A stretch of DNA of 64,000 nt. It comes from Schizochytrium sp. TIO01. Its lineage: Eukaryota; Sar; Bigyra; Thraustochytrida; Thraustochytriidae. The notes beneath the pieces were generated by a model. It did no database searches and was not told the DNA's origin. It saw only the letters and a program-made list of their open reading frames with translations. The first letter of the stretch is position 1. Every line of letters starts with the position of its first letter. The translations under genes were made by a program, and so were the position numbers. This document shows, piece after piece, positions 53,625-63,965 of the stretch. Where the stretch lies: NCBI GenBank assembly GCA_004764695.1, contig SMSO01000004.1, positions 1,205,501-1,269,500 on the forward strand. Direction: 5' to 3'.

Positions 53625-54425
53625 AAGTCAGCTTCTAGTCGAGTAATGAACATGACAGGCCAAAGCATTCTTAGAGGCTATAGGACAAATGGTCGCTGAA
53701 ACAGTGCAAATAGTGTGGCCAGAGCCATGTAAAATACGCTACCCTCTATTTCAATGAATCGCCACTGGTTCTGTCAACAGGAGCTTCTTCGCGAGGCAAT
53801 CAAGGGTACAGTACACAGTCACCAAGTTTCCTAAGAGGAGGCACAGTAGTTTTTTTTTTGTTTTTTTTTTTGTATGTTTGAAGCGTGTGATCAAGAATTC
53901 TTTGGCCCCTCCTCGATGATTTATTTTCTCTTCCCTGCAGAATTTTAAACATTGAATATATTATTTTAAAAAAGCAATATGCTATAGTTTCCCAAAACGC
54001 GGTCATCAATTTAACTTTTAAGATATAATATAAAATAGATATTTTCACATTAGGCCGTTCATGAATGTTCAGTCTAAATAGCATAGAGAAAGCAAAGGGG
54101 ATAGAGACTTTGGGTAGATAGACACTATTGTTCTTCATGCCTTCAAGACTCTGGCAAATTCCAGGAGGCGAGGGGGGGGGGTAAATTGTGAATCCCCGGA
54201 CAGACCGCTATGCCTTGATACTTCTGGTCATAATGCCGGCATGCATCTAGCCTCTTTTATGGCGTTCCTCATTCTCATGTTTGCTTTCCCTTGTCCCTGC
54301 GCTACTAATACCAAAAAGTAGTATATAGTGAACAAAATTATCGGATTAAATTATCAAATTTTTGTAGAAGCAAATAAGGAGCACACTGTTTTCACTCAGT
54401 TTTATTACCTAAAGACCATCGTGGT

Positions 54426-57400
54426 CTATTCCGTGCCCTTTCCTGTTTGATGCTGCAAGCTGTATGAGTTTACAAAGTCCTGAAAACGAACTGTTCCAGA
54501 ACCACTCTTATCGTGCTTACGAATCCATTGGTAAAGTTCAGTGTCTGCGACATGTGATCGGCCCATCTCGTTGAAGGCAGCACGCAAGCTTAAAAATCGG
54601 ATAGCTCCATCTCGACCCCCGCCATACCGACAGAATGCGCGCCATAGTGCACGAAGCTTTTCGGTTTGCATAGACTGACGCAAATTCTTGGGTAAGAAAT
54701 TTCTGATAGCCTCATCAAACGATATTTGAGGACCGCTGCGTTGCGGGTTTAAGAGTTTGGGTGGCTGACGTGATGCAGCATGGAGCATCTTCTTTACCCC
54801 CGCTTCATCCTTCCCTTTCTGTGGTTGAGATGGAGATGCAATAAAAGATTCGTGTATCAGGGGTTGTGAACTTTTCACGAGTTGAACCAAATGCTGTGCT
54901 TGGATCCAATCAATTGATCCAGTAGACTCTCCAGTTTGAAGGGTTACCCAACCCTCTACTTCTGTTCGTGTGCATAACTTTTCGCTGTCTCCGCTCAGTG
55001 CTAAGCACTCCACTAAAAATGCATACACGCGGTTAGATCCGCTCAGCAAATTAGTTGTATCACTATAGGAAGAAAAGATGCTACGATATGCTTCTGCAAG
55101 ATTTACTACCTGATGCAAATCTTCGTAACTCTCCATATTAAGCCTTTCGTGACCTTGATCATATTGACTTCTCTGATGACCACCCTTTGTCTCCTGTAAA
55201 GCCTCTACAAGAAGTCGAAAGTCTTGCTTGGAGAATAAAGTTGTCACCGCCAAGCCTAGCGAACGGGCAAGTGTCTCCACTTCTCCATTCAATACTGCCC
55301 TCATTCCTGGGAGTGAACTTAGCGCGGCCTGAGCCTGACTTGCTGTGAGCTCACCGTGCCCACCAGCATCAAATCTATCAAATGTACCATCAGCAAAATC
55401 ATGCAACCTTCCCATAGCTTGCCTTGAGATGCTTGCAGAACTGCCAGTACTGGTTCCTCTCCTCAACTTATCCTTCACAGATGTAATTTCTCCTTCGGTT
55501 CCTACCTTACTACTTGAGAGAATTTGAATATTTCGTTTGAAAAATTCTAGATGCTTGGAATAGAATAGACAAAACTCCTCGAAATTAAGCTGTCCTATCC
55601 GATGGGATTGTCTCAATGCTTCTGCAGCTGCACGACGGATGCTAGCATCACCATGCAAAGAATTGATCAAGTTTTGCATCTCTACTTTGCCAAGGTTGTC
55701 ACCCCCTTGGCGTTGCTTGAACTTTCTTTTACCTTCTAATTGTGCCTGAAAAAGGGTTCTTGCATCTACGATATCATCCCCGAGTTGGTCCATCCAAGCT
55801 GACCCAGATGAAACATGAGCTGCCGACAACAGGCGCTCTTGTGGACTTCGCAAAGGAGCGTGCCCATGCGTTGCTGCTGCTGCGACATTGGTATAATGTA
55901 ATTCTTGATCTAAAGCAGAAACGCTGTTATCACAGACTTTCAGTTCATTTGAATAAACCCCATTTGACTTTGACTCATTTTCCTCATTGTAACTCCATAC
56001 TGTTTTTCCTCTAACAGAAGAAGATTGTCCAGTCAGCTCAGAAAATAGTGTTGATGATACAGAGCTGTCATTTTTGATAATTTCAAGAAGTTGACAATCT
56101 TGCGTAGAAAGCAAAGCAGTTAACACAAGGCGAGCTTGCCTCTCTTCACGAGTCATTGCTAAGGTATCCTTTCCGATAGGACATCTGTTTGTAAGCTTCG
56201 TAGCTTCACGTGCGACAACTCCATGACTTTTCACATGCGCTACAAATTCAGCCTTGAGAGCCGACAAGATGTCAAGTCTCTTACATAAAACTTGAATTAA
56301 ATACACAGCATCTGTGCGCAAAGCCATAGACCCATTCCAAGTTGCACCGAGAGTTTGTTGAAGACGAAGCTGATGTGATTTGGCACATAACACAGTTGTA
56401 TCGTTCAGACACTCTACCAAAATATATTCAATAACCCCAGAGCGCACAAGGTCATCTTGCAGCATTGAGGATCGTGAGCATGCCCCGATGAGGCTGTACC
56501 ATGCTTGGCGCAAGCTAGTACTTCGTTGGGGCCAAGTACTTAAGATGTCTTGGTACCGATCTGCGTCCCCATTGTTTCTGGCTTCGTGCAAAATAATAGC
56601 ATTAGTTCGCAAATATGTCAGGAAAAGCTCAGCCAAATTGGATGATAGCCGTAGTCCACCGAGGGCAGCTTGCAAAAGCTCGTCATTTCCAGTGAAACCA
56701 CAAAATAAAAAGTCTACAGCCTGGGTTTGAAAATCTAATACTTCGAAACTAGCATTAGCAAGATCGACGAAATCCTCTGAAATGATTTTTGCCATCACAG
56801 AAAAGCAACCAGATTCCTCAAGCAACTTCGAAGCTTTGCCTGGCCTGAGGGCTGGATTTTCAGAAAATATCATTTGATAGGCAAGTGAGAGGGCTATGCA
56901 CAGAACTGGAATCCTTTCTTGGGCTAGTGCAGGACTATCAAGAGAAGCTTCCCAAAAATTGACAGTCCAAACCTCAAACACAACCTTGAGTAGTTCAATA
57001 TATAGATCATCAAGATGGCGTGCTCCAACATAATCAGTGCTCACAGCAACACGCACCCTTACCAAGAGCTGAGTGACCTCTTTCACTAGACTTGCATCCC
57101 TTGCTTCTACTAATAGCCGCCCCAACTGCGTATCTGCGCCCGAGGGGTCCACAATTGCAATATTTGGCACTTCAATGCTAAATTCATCGTGTACTAGCGA
57201 GACAAGGGTAGGGTAAGAATGAAATAGACACATCAATGTTCGAGTTCCGTATGATGCGATAGAAGCACACATCGAAGCTGCTAAGGCGCAACGTGACTTT
57301 CGTAAAACATGCAGTAAAGCTGGGAAAACATCACAACTTTGCCAAGCAGCCGTCATGGTATCGCCAGCCTTTACATGAGTTTCTAAAATTTGAAGGGCCA

Positions 57401-60400
57401 GGTTGCGCGCTTTCTCATTCTCACCTAAGACATGTTGGACCAACATCGCAACACATGATACTGATGCAAAGGCACATGCCATTTCGCGCTGACCATTCCA
57501 GAGTATAGAATTACCTTGACTATTCGCATGATGCGCGCGCAGTCCTAAATGATGAAAGGAATTCAGCTTTGTTGTGCTTTCAAGAAGCGCTTTTGCGCAT
57601 TCCATTGCTAATTGACTCAGATCGTCGTCTTCGTCTCCAATCATGCTTGCTACTTGCTCTGCTACACACATATCTATGCACAGTAAGATGTGTCCAGTAT
57701 CTGTGGAACGAAGAAGTGAAAGGATTTGGCGTCCGGCAACAAACCTAGAACGAGACTTACGCTGGGTTGAGATCATTTGAGATAAACAGTGTCCAAGATT
57801 AAGCACCTCGCTATAGTATGTATGCGAACGGCAGAACACTGCAGTTGACGATTGGTTATCTACACGATTTTGATCTTCTTCATCTTCCCATGTTCCATGC
57901 TTACTGATGTATTCGCGGATCCCATGGTAGCGTGGATTTCCCCCGCCTTCTTCTGTAACAATTTGACGAATGAGAGGAGATACTAGACGCTCCAACTCAG
58001 GTGTCCAATGATTTGCACAGTCATTTCGGACGTTTGAAGAATTAAACGGAAATAGAGAGTTCTCTTCACCGCAATAAAGACACATCATAGAATGTAAAAG
58101 CGCACCAATATGGTTTGCCATAGGTAGAGATCCAGCATTTGTTAAAGTGGTTTTGCCGAATTCTGACGCGATCGTTTGAAAAGCAAACACTACACGCTGC
58201 ATGATCCTCACTCGTATTGGATCATCAGAATTGCCTTCAACAAAACCGAGATTTGTCAGACCACGGCCAGTCGTATCTGCCACGCCTCCACTGGAGAAGA
58301 AACGCAAAGAAAGTTTAACAATCGTCTGTAGAGCACCCATTCCAACTACCTCGTCACAAAGTGTTGGAAGTTTGGAGCCTACTTCCTCATCAGCCGTGGT
58401 ATTTGCAGGAGCACAGCAGCACTCCACAACAGCGTCAATTGCGTCTAAAAGCAACCGAGGATCAACTGCACCATTTCCCCATGGTTCTGCATCTCGTGAA
58501 TACGACTGTACAAGTAAAATATCCAAAGGCACTCTCACGCCCTCAGTAATATTCTTCGATATGCAAATTTGACCCACCCATTGCTTTGCAGCTTCTGAGG
58601 CTTGATGAAATGAATGTTCATCCATGTTTGCACAAACTATATCAAATGCACTTTCTGGTGTAATTCGTTTTGCAGGATCTGCTGAGAGAAATTGCATGGC
58701 AAGATCTATTACTGAGAATTTTCCTGTTTTGGAACCGGTTGCGTTGCATCCAAAGTAGCTTCCAAACTTAGCTGCGTTGGAAATAGCTATCAGTTCTGCC
58801 AGACTTCGGGTCTCATCAGCATTTGATTGTTCCTTTCGCTCCAAGTTCCTTGTCGCATCTGGAAATCCTTCAGCTGGACACAGCTGCAACTCGCCACGAG
58901 GACCAAGTACAAATGGTCCTTGCAAGGCGCTCTGACGTTTTGTCGTTGTAAGGCTCAGCTCAAAACAACCGTACGGGAAAGTCTTGCCACTTGCAGATGG
59001 CGGCCGCCCAGAGAGTAACTCCATAAGTAAACAACCGAGGCAATAAACATCATAGGACGCTGTTGGCCTTTGCCCTTCTTTGGTATCCTCGACTGGGTTA
59101 TAATCATATTCTTCTGGAGACAAAACCTCGCCAAGATCAGGGCCAGAAAGCATGGAGCCACGCAACTCGTCCTCCATAGAAAGTACTCCTGCAGTGGCAA
59201 AAGAAGCCAGGCGTAAGAACCTTCCACATGGCGACACAAGAATTTGTCGAGGCCGTGGACCACGTAAAATAACCCCTTTAGAATGCACTTTTTGCAAAAT
59301 GATTAAGAGTTGACAGACCCACAATTGCAAAAGGTGTACTGCAAACTCACCACCTAAATAACCATGTGCATCCAGACACTCGCGTAAGGTTCTCCAGCCA
59401 GGTAAGGCTCCTAATACAACATGTCGCGAGTTGGCCTTCTTTAGTTCTTCCGTGACGTCATTTGATTCTGTGGGTCGTACATTATCTATGACAATAGGGG
59501 CAATGTTGTCTTCTCCAAATAGTCGATACATTGCAACCTCGCGCTCCAGATGAGCTTCATAAGGTTGACCATCATAATTCTGAATTCGATCAAGTTTTTC
59601 GGCACTTACAACATTTACAAGAAGGTCTACATAACTCTCAGCAGATTGCATGTTGCGGAACCATCCCCGTGATCTATGAACTAGGCGTTGGGGCATGTTT
59701 AAAAAGGATAGTGAACTCTGTTCATTACTATCAATTCGATACGATACTGTAGCCTTTGATTGAAGTGCGGATAAAATTTTGGACTCATAAAATGCAGAGA
59801 CCTTTGATATTTCTTTCATGAGCGACCAGTCAGATACATTTGAAACAGTAACCTCTCGATCCTCTTCACTTTGGTGAACAATATCATCTGAGGCAGAAAG
59901 CTTGTCATTGATCAATCGAATTGCGTGGTTTTTGAGGCCATTTGAAAGGCTGATGAGACTGTTTTTACAGTTATTCACCTCCTTTTCGCATGTGTGTGCA
60001 GCAACCAAACTTGCTAATTCGTGTAATTTAGAGGAAGCACATGGATGGCCTGCTGAATATTTCTGACCCATCTCCCTTGCCTGGGCCATGGCATCCCGCA
60101 CTGACCAAAATGGGTCAACTCGGCTCGTAAGCATTGAAAATGTAGCTTCAGTAAAGCCAAATATCGTTTCGTCGGATTGGTAGCTTATATGTAACTTCTT
60201 GCACATATTGTGAATCCAATCTGGAGGATAGGCGTCACGTTCTAAAAAGTTGACCTTGGCAAGGACATCAAAGGCTTCTGCTGAGGTCAAAACTTTGCTA
60301 CGCGCCTCGTCAACGCAATATAGCAGCGTTTGTAGCGTCACAGTGGTTCGTTTTCCTCCACGAGTTAATTTCGCTGTAAAATCACTGAGAGTACTTCCGA

Positions 60401-63400
60401 GCCCATAGCGAAGCCCCAGCGTTGTAACTTCATCTCCACTTGCGAGATCGCATTGAATTGCCTCAACCAAATCTTCAGTAGAGCAAGTTGGCCCGCGAGC
60501 AACGCGAGCGAATAGTTCTTGAAAGCTGGTCAACATCAATGAGCGACACTCTCCCCATCTGGTTGGTAGGCAACAAGCTAAACGAAATGCTTTAGCAACG
60601 AGCCCCTGGGCATCTAGTTTCTCCGCTGCACTCAGCGAGCTCTCACGAAGATAAGCACCAATTTGAATAAGTAAACTAGTCTCTATTTCCTGCAGCGAGG
60701 TTTGTTGCAAACTGTTAAGTGTTGATTGTGCTCGGATACTTTGATGAGCCATTGCTCTCCAGCGCGACCTTGCCTTCAAAGCTTCGAGTCGGTGTTCACT
60801 CGAAACATATTGCGCAATGTCTCGAGCAGGGGTCATTATATTGATACGGTCAACCGACCATACTGCAACACCCATGCCGCCATCTGGCTTAATAAATAGC
60901 GCAGAGAGTAGCTCAATCACCTTGGAAGGTGATGAGCTCATTCCAGCACTAATATGTTGCAGAGAGTGAGAGCCCAGGTGTTGCTTGCTCACATCGTCAT
61001 TATCACCAATTTGATGAAGACGTACTTGTTCTCCGCTTCGCAAGTCTCGAGATTGAGCAGAATCTGAGAGTGGCTCTAGCATATGCCTAGGCAGTTTTAA
61101 AAGTCCACGCTGAGCATCATAGGCAACCTCGTACACAGATTTATTGATCCGCCTGGTTATAACACCTACTTGGTCCGCTACACAATCAAGGGACGTAGAA
61201 CGAGGATTCACTACAACATTATCGACACCGTCCCCTACCTGGTAGAATGGATAGATATAAACATGTGGACTTTCTAGAGCTCTTGACATTGACTCGAGAT
61301 CAAGCAATGCAAGACCTCCGCGCTCTAGCGAAGCTCTTACCTCGAGCACATTCCGAGCCTCAATAGAGACAAAATAAATGACCCGCAAAACCTCTCCACG
61401 TCGGCGATAGATCTCTCTCAAATTATCTGTTCCAGACTGCCAGCCTCCAACATGCGTCATAGCGCCAGCCATACCAAACAAGGCACGATCTTGAAGCTGA
61501 ACCATACGTTCATCAAAGCCTTCAGAAGGAACTACAATGACCTGGCCAGTAGTGAGAACATAGGCAAATCCTTGGAGAAGGTGATCATCACGAGCAAGAC
61601 CTTCTTTAAGTCGAATATCCGTGCGCCTAGCTGCCTCTGCTTGACCTAAATTCACAATGAAAGGTACATTCATATTCCTTGTTACAGAAGCAAAGTAGAC
61701 AGGAGCTAGCTGAGAGACCACAGCCGCATGAGGTACTTGAATTGAATGGACACATGCGTAAGCTTCGCTGGTTTGTGCGAATTCAGCCCCATACTCAGGA
61801 CTAAGCTCTGCGTACGCAGGGTGAGTCAATCGAAATCGACGTGCAAGAGGGTCCACTAGGTACAGGATACCATCAGCAGCAGCAGCACACACTAAACCAG
61901 CTTCGCGAAGGTACACTATTGAAGTGACTGTGGGATTTGCATTCGTCTTGACAGGTAATGATGTTGTGTAACGAGCACTAAGAACTCTTACAGTTCCCTT
62001 GCTGGATTGCATAATTGAAGGAGTCTTGAATTTATGGGTAGCAATCGCGCCAGAGAGCTCACGGAGAGAAACTTGCCCATCCTTATTTACATCAAGATAG
62101 TCATGAACTCGTGCAACATCTTCAGCATGCAGCCTCAGTTGGAGTTTGTGCAGCATGATGTTTCGAAGTTCATCAAGGGAAACTACACCATCTCCATTTT
62201 CATCAAGCTGATCAAAAAGAGTGCTTATGTCTACATATTTTGCGGGTAATGGAATCTCAACATGATCTCCCACTGCAACCTTTTCCAATGTGGGTGGTAA
62301 CTGTATTTCTGACCACGCCTCGCCAGTTGATTTTACTAGAACATCAGCATAACCCACTTGAGAAGGATATAGACGTGAAATAATAACCTCGATGGTACGA
62401 TGCCCAAGTACAATTACTTCACTCCCTATTTGAAAGTGATTCTCCAAATTTTTGCTCGCTGGAGAAATAACCCTCAATCTCTCAAAAAGAACATCAAGTT
62501 CTGAGCCACCTAGCGTATCCATATAGCGCACATTTACTGCGGTCGAAGAAACTGCAATAATTTTTGCACGGCGGCCAAGTTCTTCATTATCATCAATAGT
62601 AGCTTTAAATGCTAGCGCTGTGCGAAATTTAGAAAGCAATTTCTGTAAACTTCGTGAGCTGGAGTCGTTGTAAACTTGCCTCCACCGCATTTGCTCTGCT
62701 AAATCCCAAAAGTGAATTTGACCGTGACTATCTCCTGCAACAAGGAATTCTGCTTCAGAAACATACAATAGTCGTGGTGGCGTCAAAGGCATTTCTCCAG
62801 CTGACACGATTGCAATTGCATGCCCATATCTTGCACATAACACTTGGACGCTTGTGGATCCATTTGAAACAGAACAGAAAACCGTATCCCATCGAGAAGA
62901 ATACAAAGCCACCTCAATTGTGGCTTCAGTGAGAGCCTCGTCGCGGTTGAGGGGCAAAAGCTGCACATCACGAAGCACTCGAAGGCTTAGAGAGTCAAGC
63001 AAACGGAACCGGCCATCGATTGCGGCAGTACACACGCAGACAAGCGAGGAGAGTTTGTCGAATTGTAGAATACTCATTGTTCTTGCTCCAGAAGCTATGG
63101 CATGTCGCACCTTAGAGTCTTGTGGAAGCACAGCTGTGCATGCAAGTTGCCGGGTAGCGTTCATTGTCCAGGATTCCAAGTTGCCGTTGACAAAGAGAAT
63201 AAAAAGATGCTGAAGCTCTTCATCACATACAACTTCATACGCTCTTGCTTGATCAACATGTCCAATGGTATGTTCTTGTTCAGTAACTCCCCAGAACAAA
63301 TTAGAGCGTCCTGTGCTTGACTGGTCAGCAGTCAAAGGAATTTGCACGCACGCTGCAACATCAGCCCACACTATGCTTGATGTTCCTAGTCGCTGTGCAC

Positions 63401-63965
63401 TAAATCTATGAAGTCGAGTCTCTAGAGTTTCCATCGGTCCGTTCACATTTGATTCGCATAATGGAAAGTGCATGAGTTCCGCGAGTGCTGGATCGTCAAA
63501 ACAAGCCTGAATAAAAGTTGATTTAGTCACCAAATTAGAAGCTTGTTCTCCTAGTAATCCTTGATGGACTCGTCGGAGATTGCTTCTTACGCAGTTAATA
63601 ATGCCAAGCCCGCCATGTGCTGAAGCAATAAGTGGGTTGTGCACTGTACTAACAGTTCGACGAGCCAAGATTGCTCGGAGACGACAAAATTCTGCAAAGC
63701 TTATCAACCTCTGATCTGACCAAGCAGAGCTTCCATAGAAATCCCCCCTTTCGGTACTAAAATCTGTCGCTCTTACCGGAGCATCAGGCCAACCTTTGCA
63801 AGAGGGTCTAATTCCATCCATACTTTGACATGCTGCGAGCCATTCTTGAAAATTAAGCCGGCCATCTGCATCAGCGTCAAAGAGCGAAAATGATATGTGA
63901 ATCTCACGCATATCTTCGTCGCTCATACTCGCTGCCCATGCTTCCTCTCTGCAACGAGACACCAT
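54426..63965 (-). CDS. Giant EF-hand / beta-propeller / pseudokinase / helical-repeat protein (5' end possibly beyond window)
   Basis: The frame is open to the window edge. The first ATG inside is at 63965, giving 3179 residues, but the true start may lie outside. An EF-hand loop (D30, D32, D34, E41) opens the protein. A WD-repeat-like propeller covers about 200-480 (AGDSHGQIHFWDL), and two EF-hands lie at about 580-650 (DENGDGVVSLDE, DVNKDGQVSLRE). A protein-kinase fold spans about 1425-1740 but is catalytically dead: the beta3 Lys is N1451, the HRD Asp is G1569, the catalytic-loop Asn is Q1574 and the DFG Asp is S1588. SPEEY and the helix-F Asp (SYDVYCLGCLL) are kept. ARM/HEAT-like helices cover about 1800-2650. 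C-terminal EF-like units end with a good loop, DKSGSGTVRFQD. Pseudokinase plus ARM repeats recalls ULK4 and Fused; a ciliary scaffold is inference. Confidence 0.85.
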   Translation of the reverse strand: MVSRCREEAWAASMSDEDMREIHISFSLFDADADGRLNFQEWLAACQSMDGIRPSCKGWPDAPVRATDFSTERGDFYGSSAWSDQRLISFAEFCRLRAILARRTVSTVHNPLIASAHGGLGIINCVRSNLRRVHQGLLGEQASNLVTKSTFIQACFDDPALAELMHFPLCESNVNGPMETLETRLHRFSAQRLGTSSIVWADVAACVQIPLTADQSSTGRSNLFWGVTEQEHTIGHVDQARAYEVVCDEELQHLFILFVNGNLESWTMNATRQLACTAVLPQDSKVRHAIASGARTMSILQFDKLSSLVCVCTAAIDGRFRLLDSLSLRVLRDVQLLPLNRDEALTEATIEVALYSSRWDTVFCSVSNGSTSVQVLCARYGHAIAIVSAGEMPLTPPRLLYVSEAEFLVAGDSHGQIHFWDLAEQMRWRQVYNDSSSRSLQKLLSKFRTALAFKATIDDNEELGRRAKIIAVSSTAVNVRYMDTLGGSELDVLFERLRVISPASKNLENHFQIGSEVIVLGHRTIEVIISRLYPSQVGYADVLVKSTGEAWSEIQLPPTLEKVAVGDHVEIPLPAKYVDISTLFDQLDENGDGVVSLDELRNIMLHKLQLRLHAEDVARVHDYLDVNKDGQVSLRELSGAIATHKFKTPSIMQSSKGTVRVLSARYTTSLPVKTNANPTVTSIVYLREAGLVCAAAADGILYLVDPLARRFRLTHPAYAELSPEYGAEFAQTSEAYACVHSIQVPHAAVVSQLAPVYFASVTRNMNVPFIVNLGQAEAARRTDIRLKEGLARDDHLLQGFAYVLTTGQVIVVPSEGFDERMVQLQDRALFGMAGAMTHVGGWQSGTDNLREIYRRRGEVLRVIYFVSIEARNVLEVRASLERGGLALLDLESMSRALESPHVYIYPFYQVGDGVDNVVVNPRSTSLDCVADQVGVITRRINKSVYEVAYDAQRGLLKLPRHMLEPLSDSAQSRDLRSGEQVRLHQIGDNDDVSKQHLGSHSLQHISAGMSSSPSKVIELLSALFIKPDGGMGVAVWSVDRINIMTPARDIAQYVSSEHRLEALKARSRWRAMAHQSIRAQSTLNSLQQTSLQEIETSLLIQIGAYLRESSLSAAEKLDAQGLVAKAFRLACCLPTRWGECRSLMLTSFQELFARVARGPTCSTEDLVEAIQCDLASGDEVTTLGLRYGLGSTLSDFTAKLTRGGKRTTVTLQTLLYCVDEARSKVLTSAEAFDVLAKVNFLERDAYPPDWIHNMCKKLHISYQSDETIFGFTEATFSMLTSRVDPFWSVRDAMAQAREMGQKYSAGHPCASSKLHELASLVAAHTCEKEVNNCKNSLISLSNGLKNHAIRLINDKLSASDDIVHQSEEDREVTVSNVSDWSLMKEISKVSAFYESKILSALQSKATVSYRIDSNEQSSLSFLNMPQRLVHRSRGWFRNMQSAESYVDLLVNVVSAEKLDRIQNYDGQPYEAHLEREVAMYRLFGEDNIAPIVIDNVRPTESNDVTEELKKANSRHVVLGALPGWRTLRECLDAHGYLGGEFAVHLLQLWVCQLLIILQKVHSKGVILRGPRPRQILVSPCGRFLRLASFATAGVLSMEDELRGSMLSGPDLGEVLSPEEYDYNPVEDTKEGQRPTASYDVYCLGCLLMELLSGRPPSASGKTFPYGCFELSLTTTKRQSALQGPFVLGPRGELQLCPAEGFPDATRNLERKEQSNADETRSLAELIAISNAAKFGSYFGCNATGSKTGKFSVIDLAMQFLSADPAKRITPESAFDIVCANMDEHSFHQASEAAKQWVGQICISKNITEGVRVPLDILLVQSYSRDAEPWGNGAVDPRLLLDAIDAVVECCCAPANTTADEEVGSKLPTLCDEVVGMGALQTIVKLSLRFFSSGGVADTTGRGLTNLGFVEGNSDDPIRVRIMQRVVFAFQTIASEFGKTTLTNAGSLPMANHIGALLHSMMCLYCGEENSLFPFNSSNVRNDCANHWTPELERLVSPLIRQIVTEEGGGNPRYHGIREYISKHGTWEDEEDQNRVDNQSSTAVFCRSHTYYSEVLNLGHCLSQMISTQRKSRSRFVAGRQILSLLRSTDTGHILLCIDMCVAEQVASMIGDEDDDLSQLAMECAKALLESTTKLNSFHHLGLRAHHANSQGNSILWNGQREMACAFASVSCVAMLVQHVLGENEKARNLALQILETHVKAGDTMTAAWQSCDVFPALLHVLRKSRCALAASMCASIASYGTRTLMCLFHSYPTLVSLVHDEFSIEVPNIAIVDPSGADTQLGRLLVEARDASLVKEVTQLLVRVRVAVSTDYVGARHLDDLYIELLKVVFEVWTVNFWEASLDSPALAQERIPVLCIALSLAYQMIFSENPALRPGKASKLLEESGCFSVMAKIISEDFVDLANASFEVLDFQTQAVDFLFCGFTGNDELLQAALGGLRLSSNLAELFLTYLRTNAIILHEARNNGDADRYQDILSTWPQRSTSLRQAWYSLIGACSRSSMLQDDLVRSGVIEYILVECLNDTTVLCAKSHQLRLQQTLGATWNGSMALRTDAVYLIQVLCKRLDILSALKAEFVAHVKSHGVVAREATKLTNRCPIGKDTLAMTREERQARLVLTALLSTQDCQLLEIIKNDSSVSSTLFSELTGQSSSVRGKTVWSYNEENESKSNGVYSNELKVCDNSVSALDQELHYTNVAAAATHGHAPLRSPQERLLSAAHVSSGSAWMDQLGDDIVDARTLFQAQLEGKRKFKQRQGGDNLGKVEMQNLINSLHGDASIRRAAAEALRQSHRIGQLNFEEFCLFYSKHLEFFKRNIQILSSSKVGTEGEITSVKDKLRRGTSTGSSASISRQAMGRLHDFADGTFDRFDAGGHGELTASQAQAALSSLPGMRAVLNGEVETLARSLGLAVTTLFSKQDFRLLVEALQETKGGHQRSQYDQGHERLNMESYEDLHQVVNLAEAYRSIFSSYSDTTNLLSGSNRVYAFLVECLALSGDSEKLCTRTEVEGWVTLQTGESTGSIDWIQAQHLVQLVKSSQPLIHESFIASPSQPQKGKDEAGVKKMLHAASRQPPKLLNPQRSGPQISFDEAIRNFLPKNLRQSMQTEKLRALWRAFCRYGGGRDGAIRFLSLRAAFNEMGRSHVADTELYQWIRKHDKSGSGTVRFQDFVNSYSLQHQTGKGTE

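Larger units (their letters stand above)
45713..54425. other. 8.7-kb gene-free mosaic of GC-rich patches and microsatellites
   Basis: No convincing gene is present. GC-rich patches (about 46390-46560, 47220-47480, 47640-47950, 48900-49060, 49840-50000, 50220-50320, 50860-51000, 51070-51380, 51890-52080 and 52200-52560) alternate with AT-rich microsatellites. ORFs in the GC-rich patches are rich in Arg, Ser, Pro and Ala in every frame, as expected from composition. The left end must hold the sirtuin promoter and the right end the 3' UTR of the giant pseudokinase gene. I found no tRNA, 5S rRNA or snRNA by eye. Confidence 0.6.

Noticed and set aside
53800-54138. 112-codon ATG-initiated minus-strand ORF
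   Set aside because: It is AT-driven, Lys/Phe/Ile-rich and low in complexity, and lies in the probable 3' region of the giant gene.
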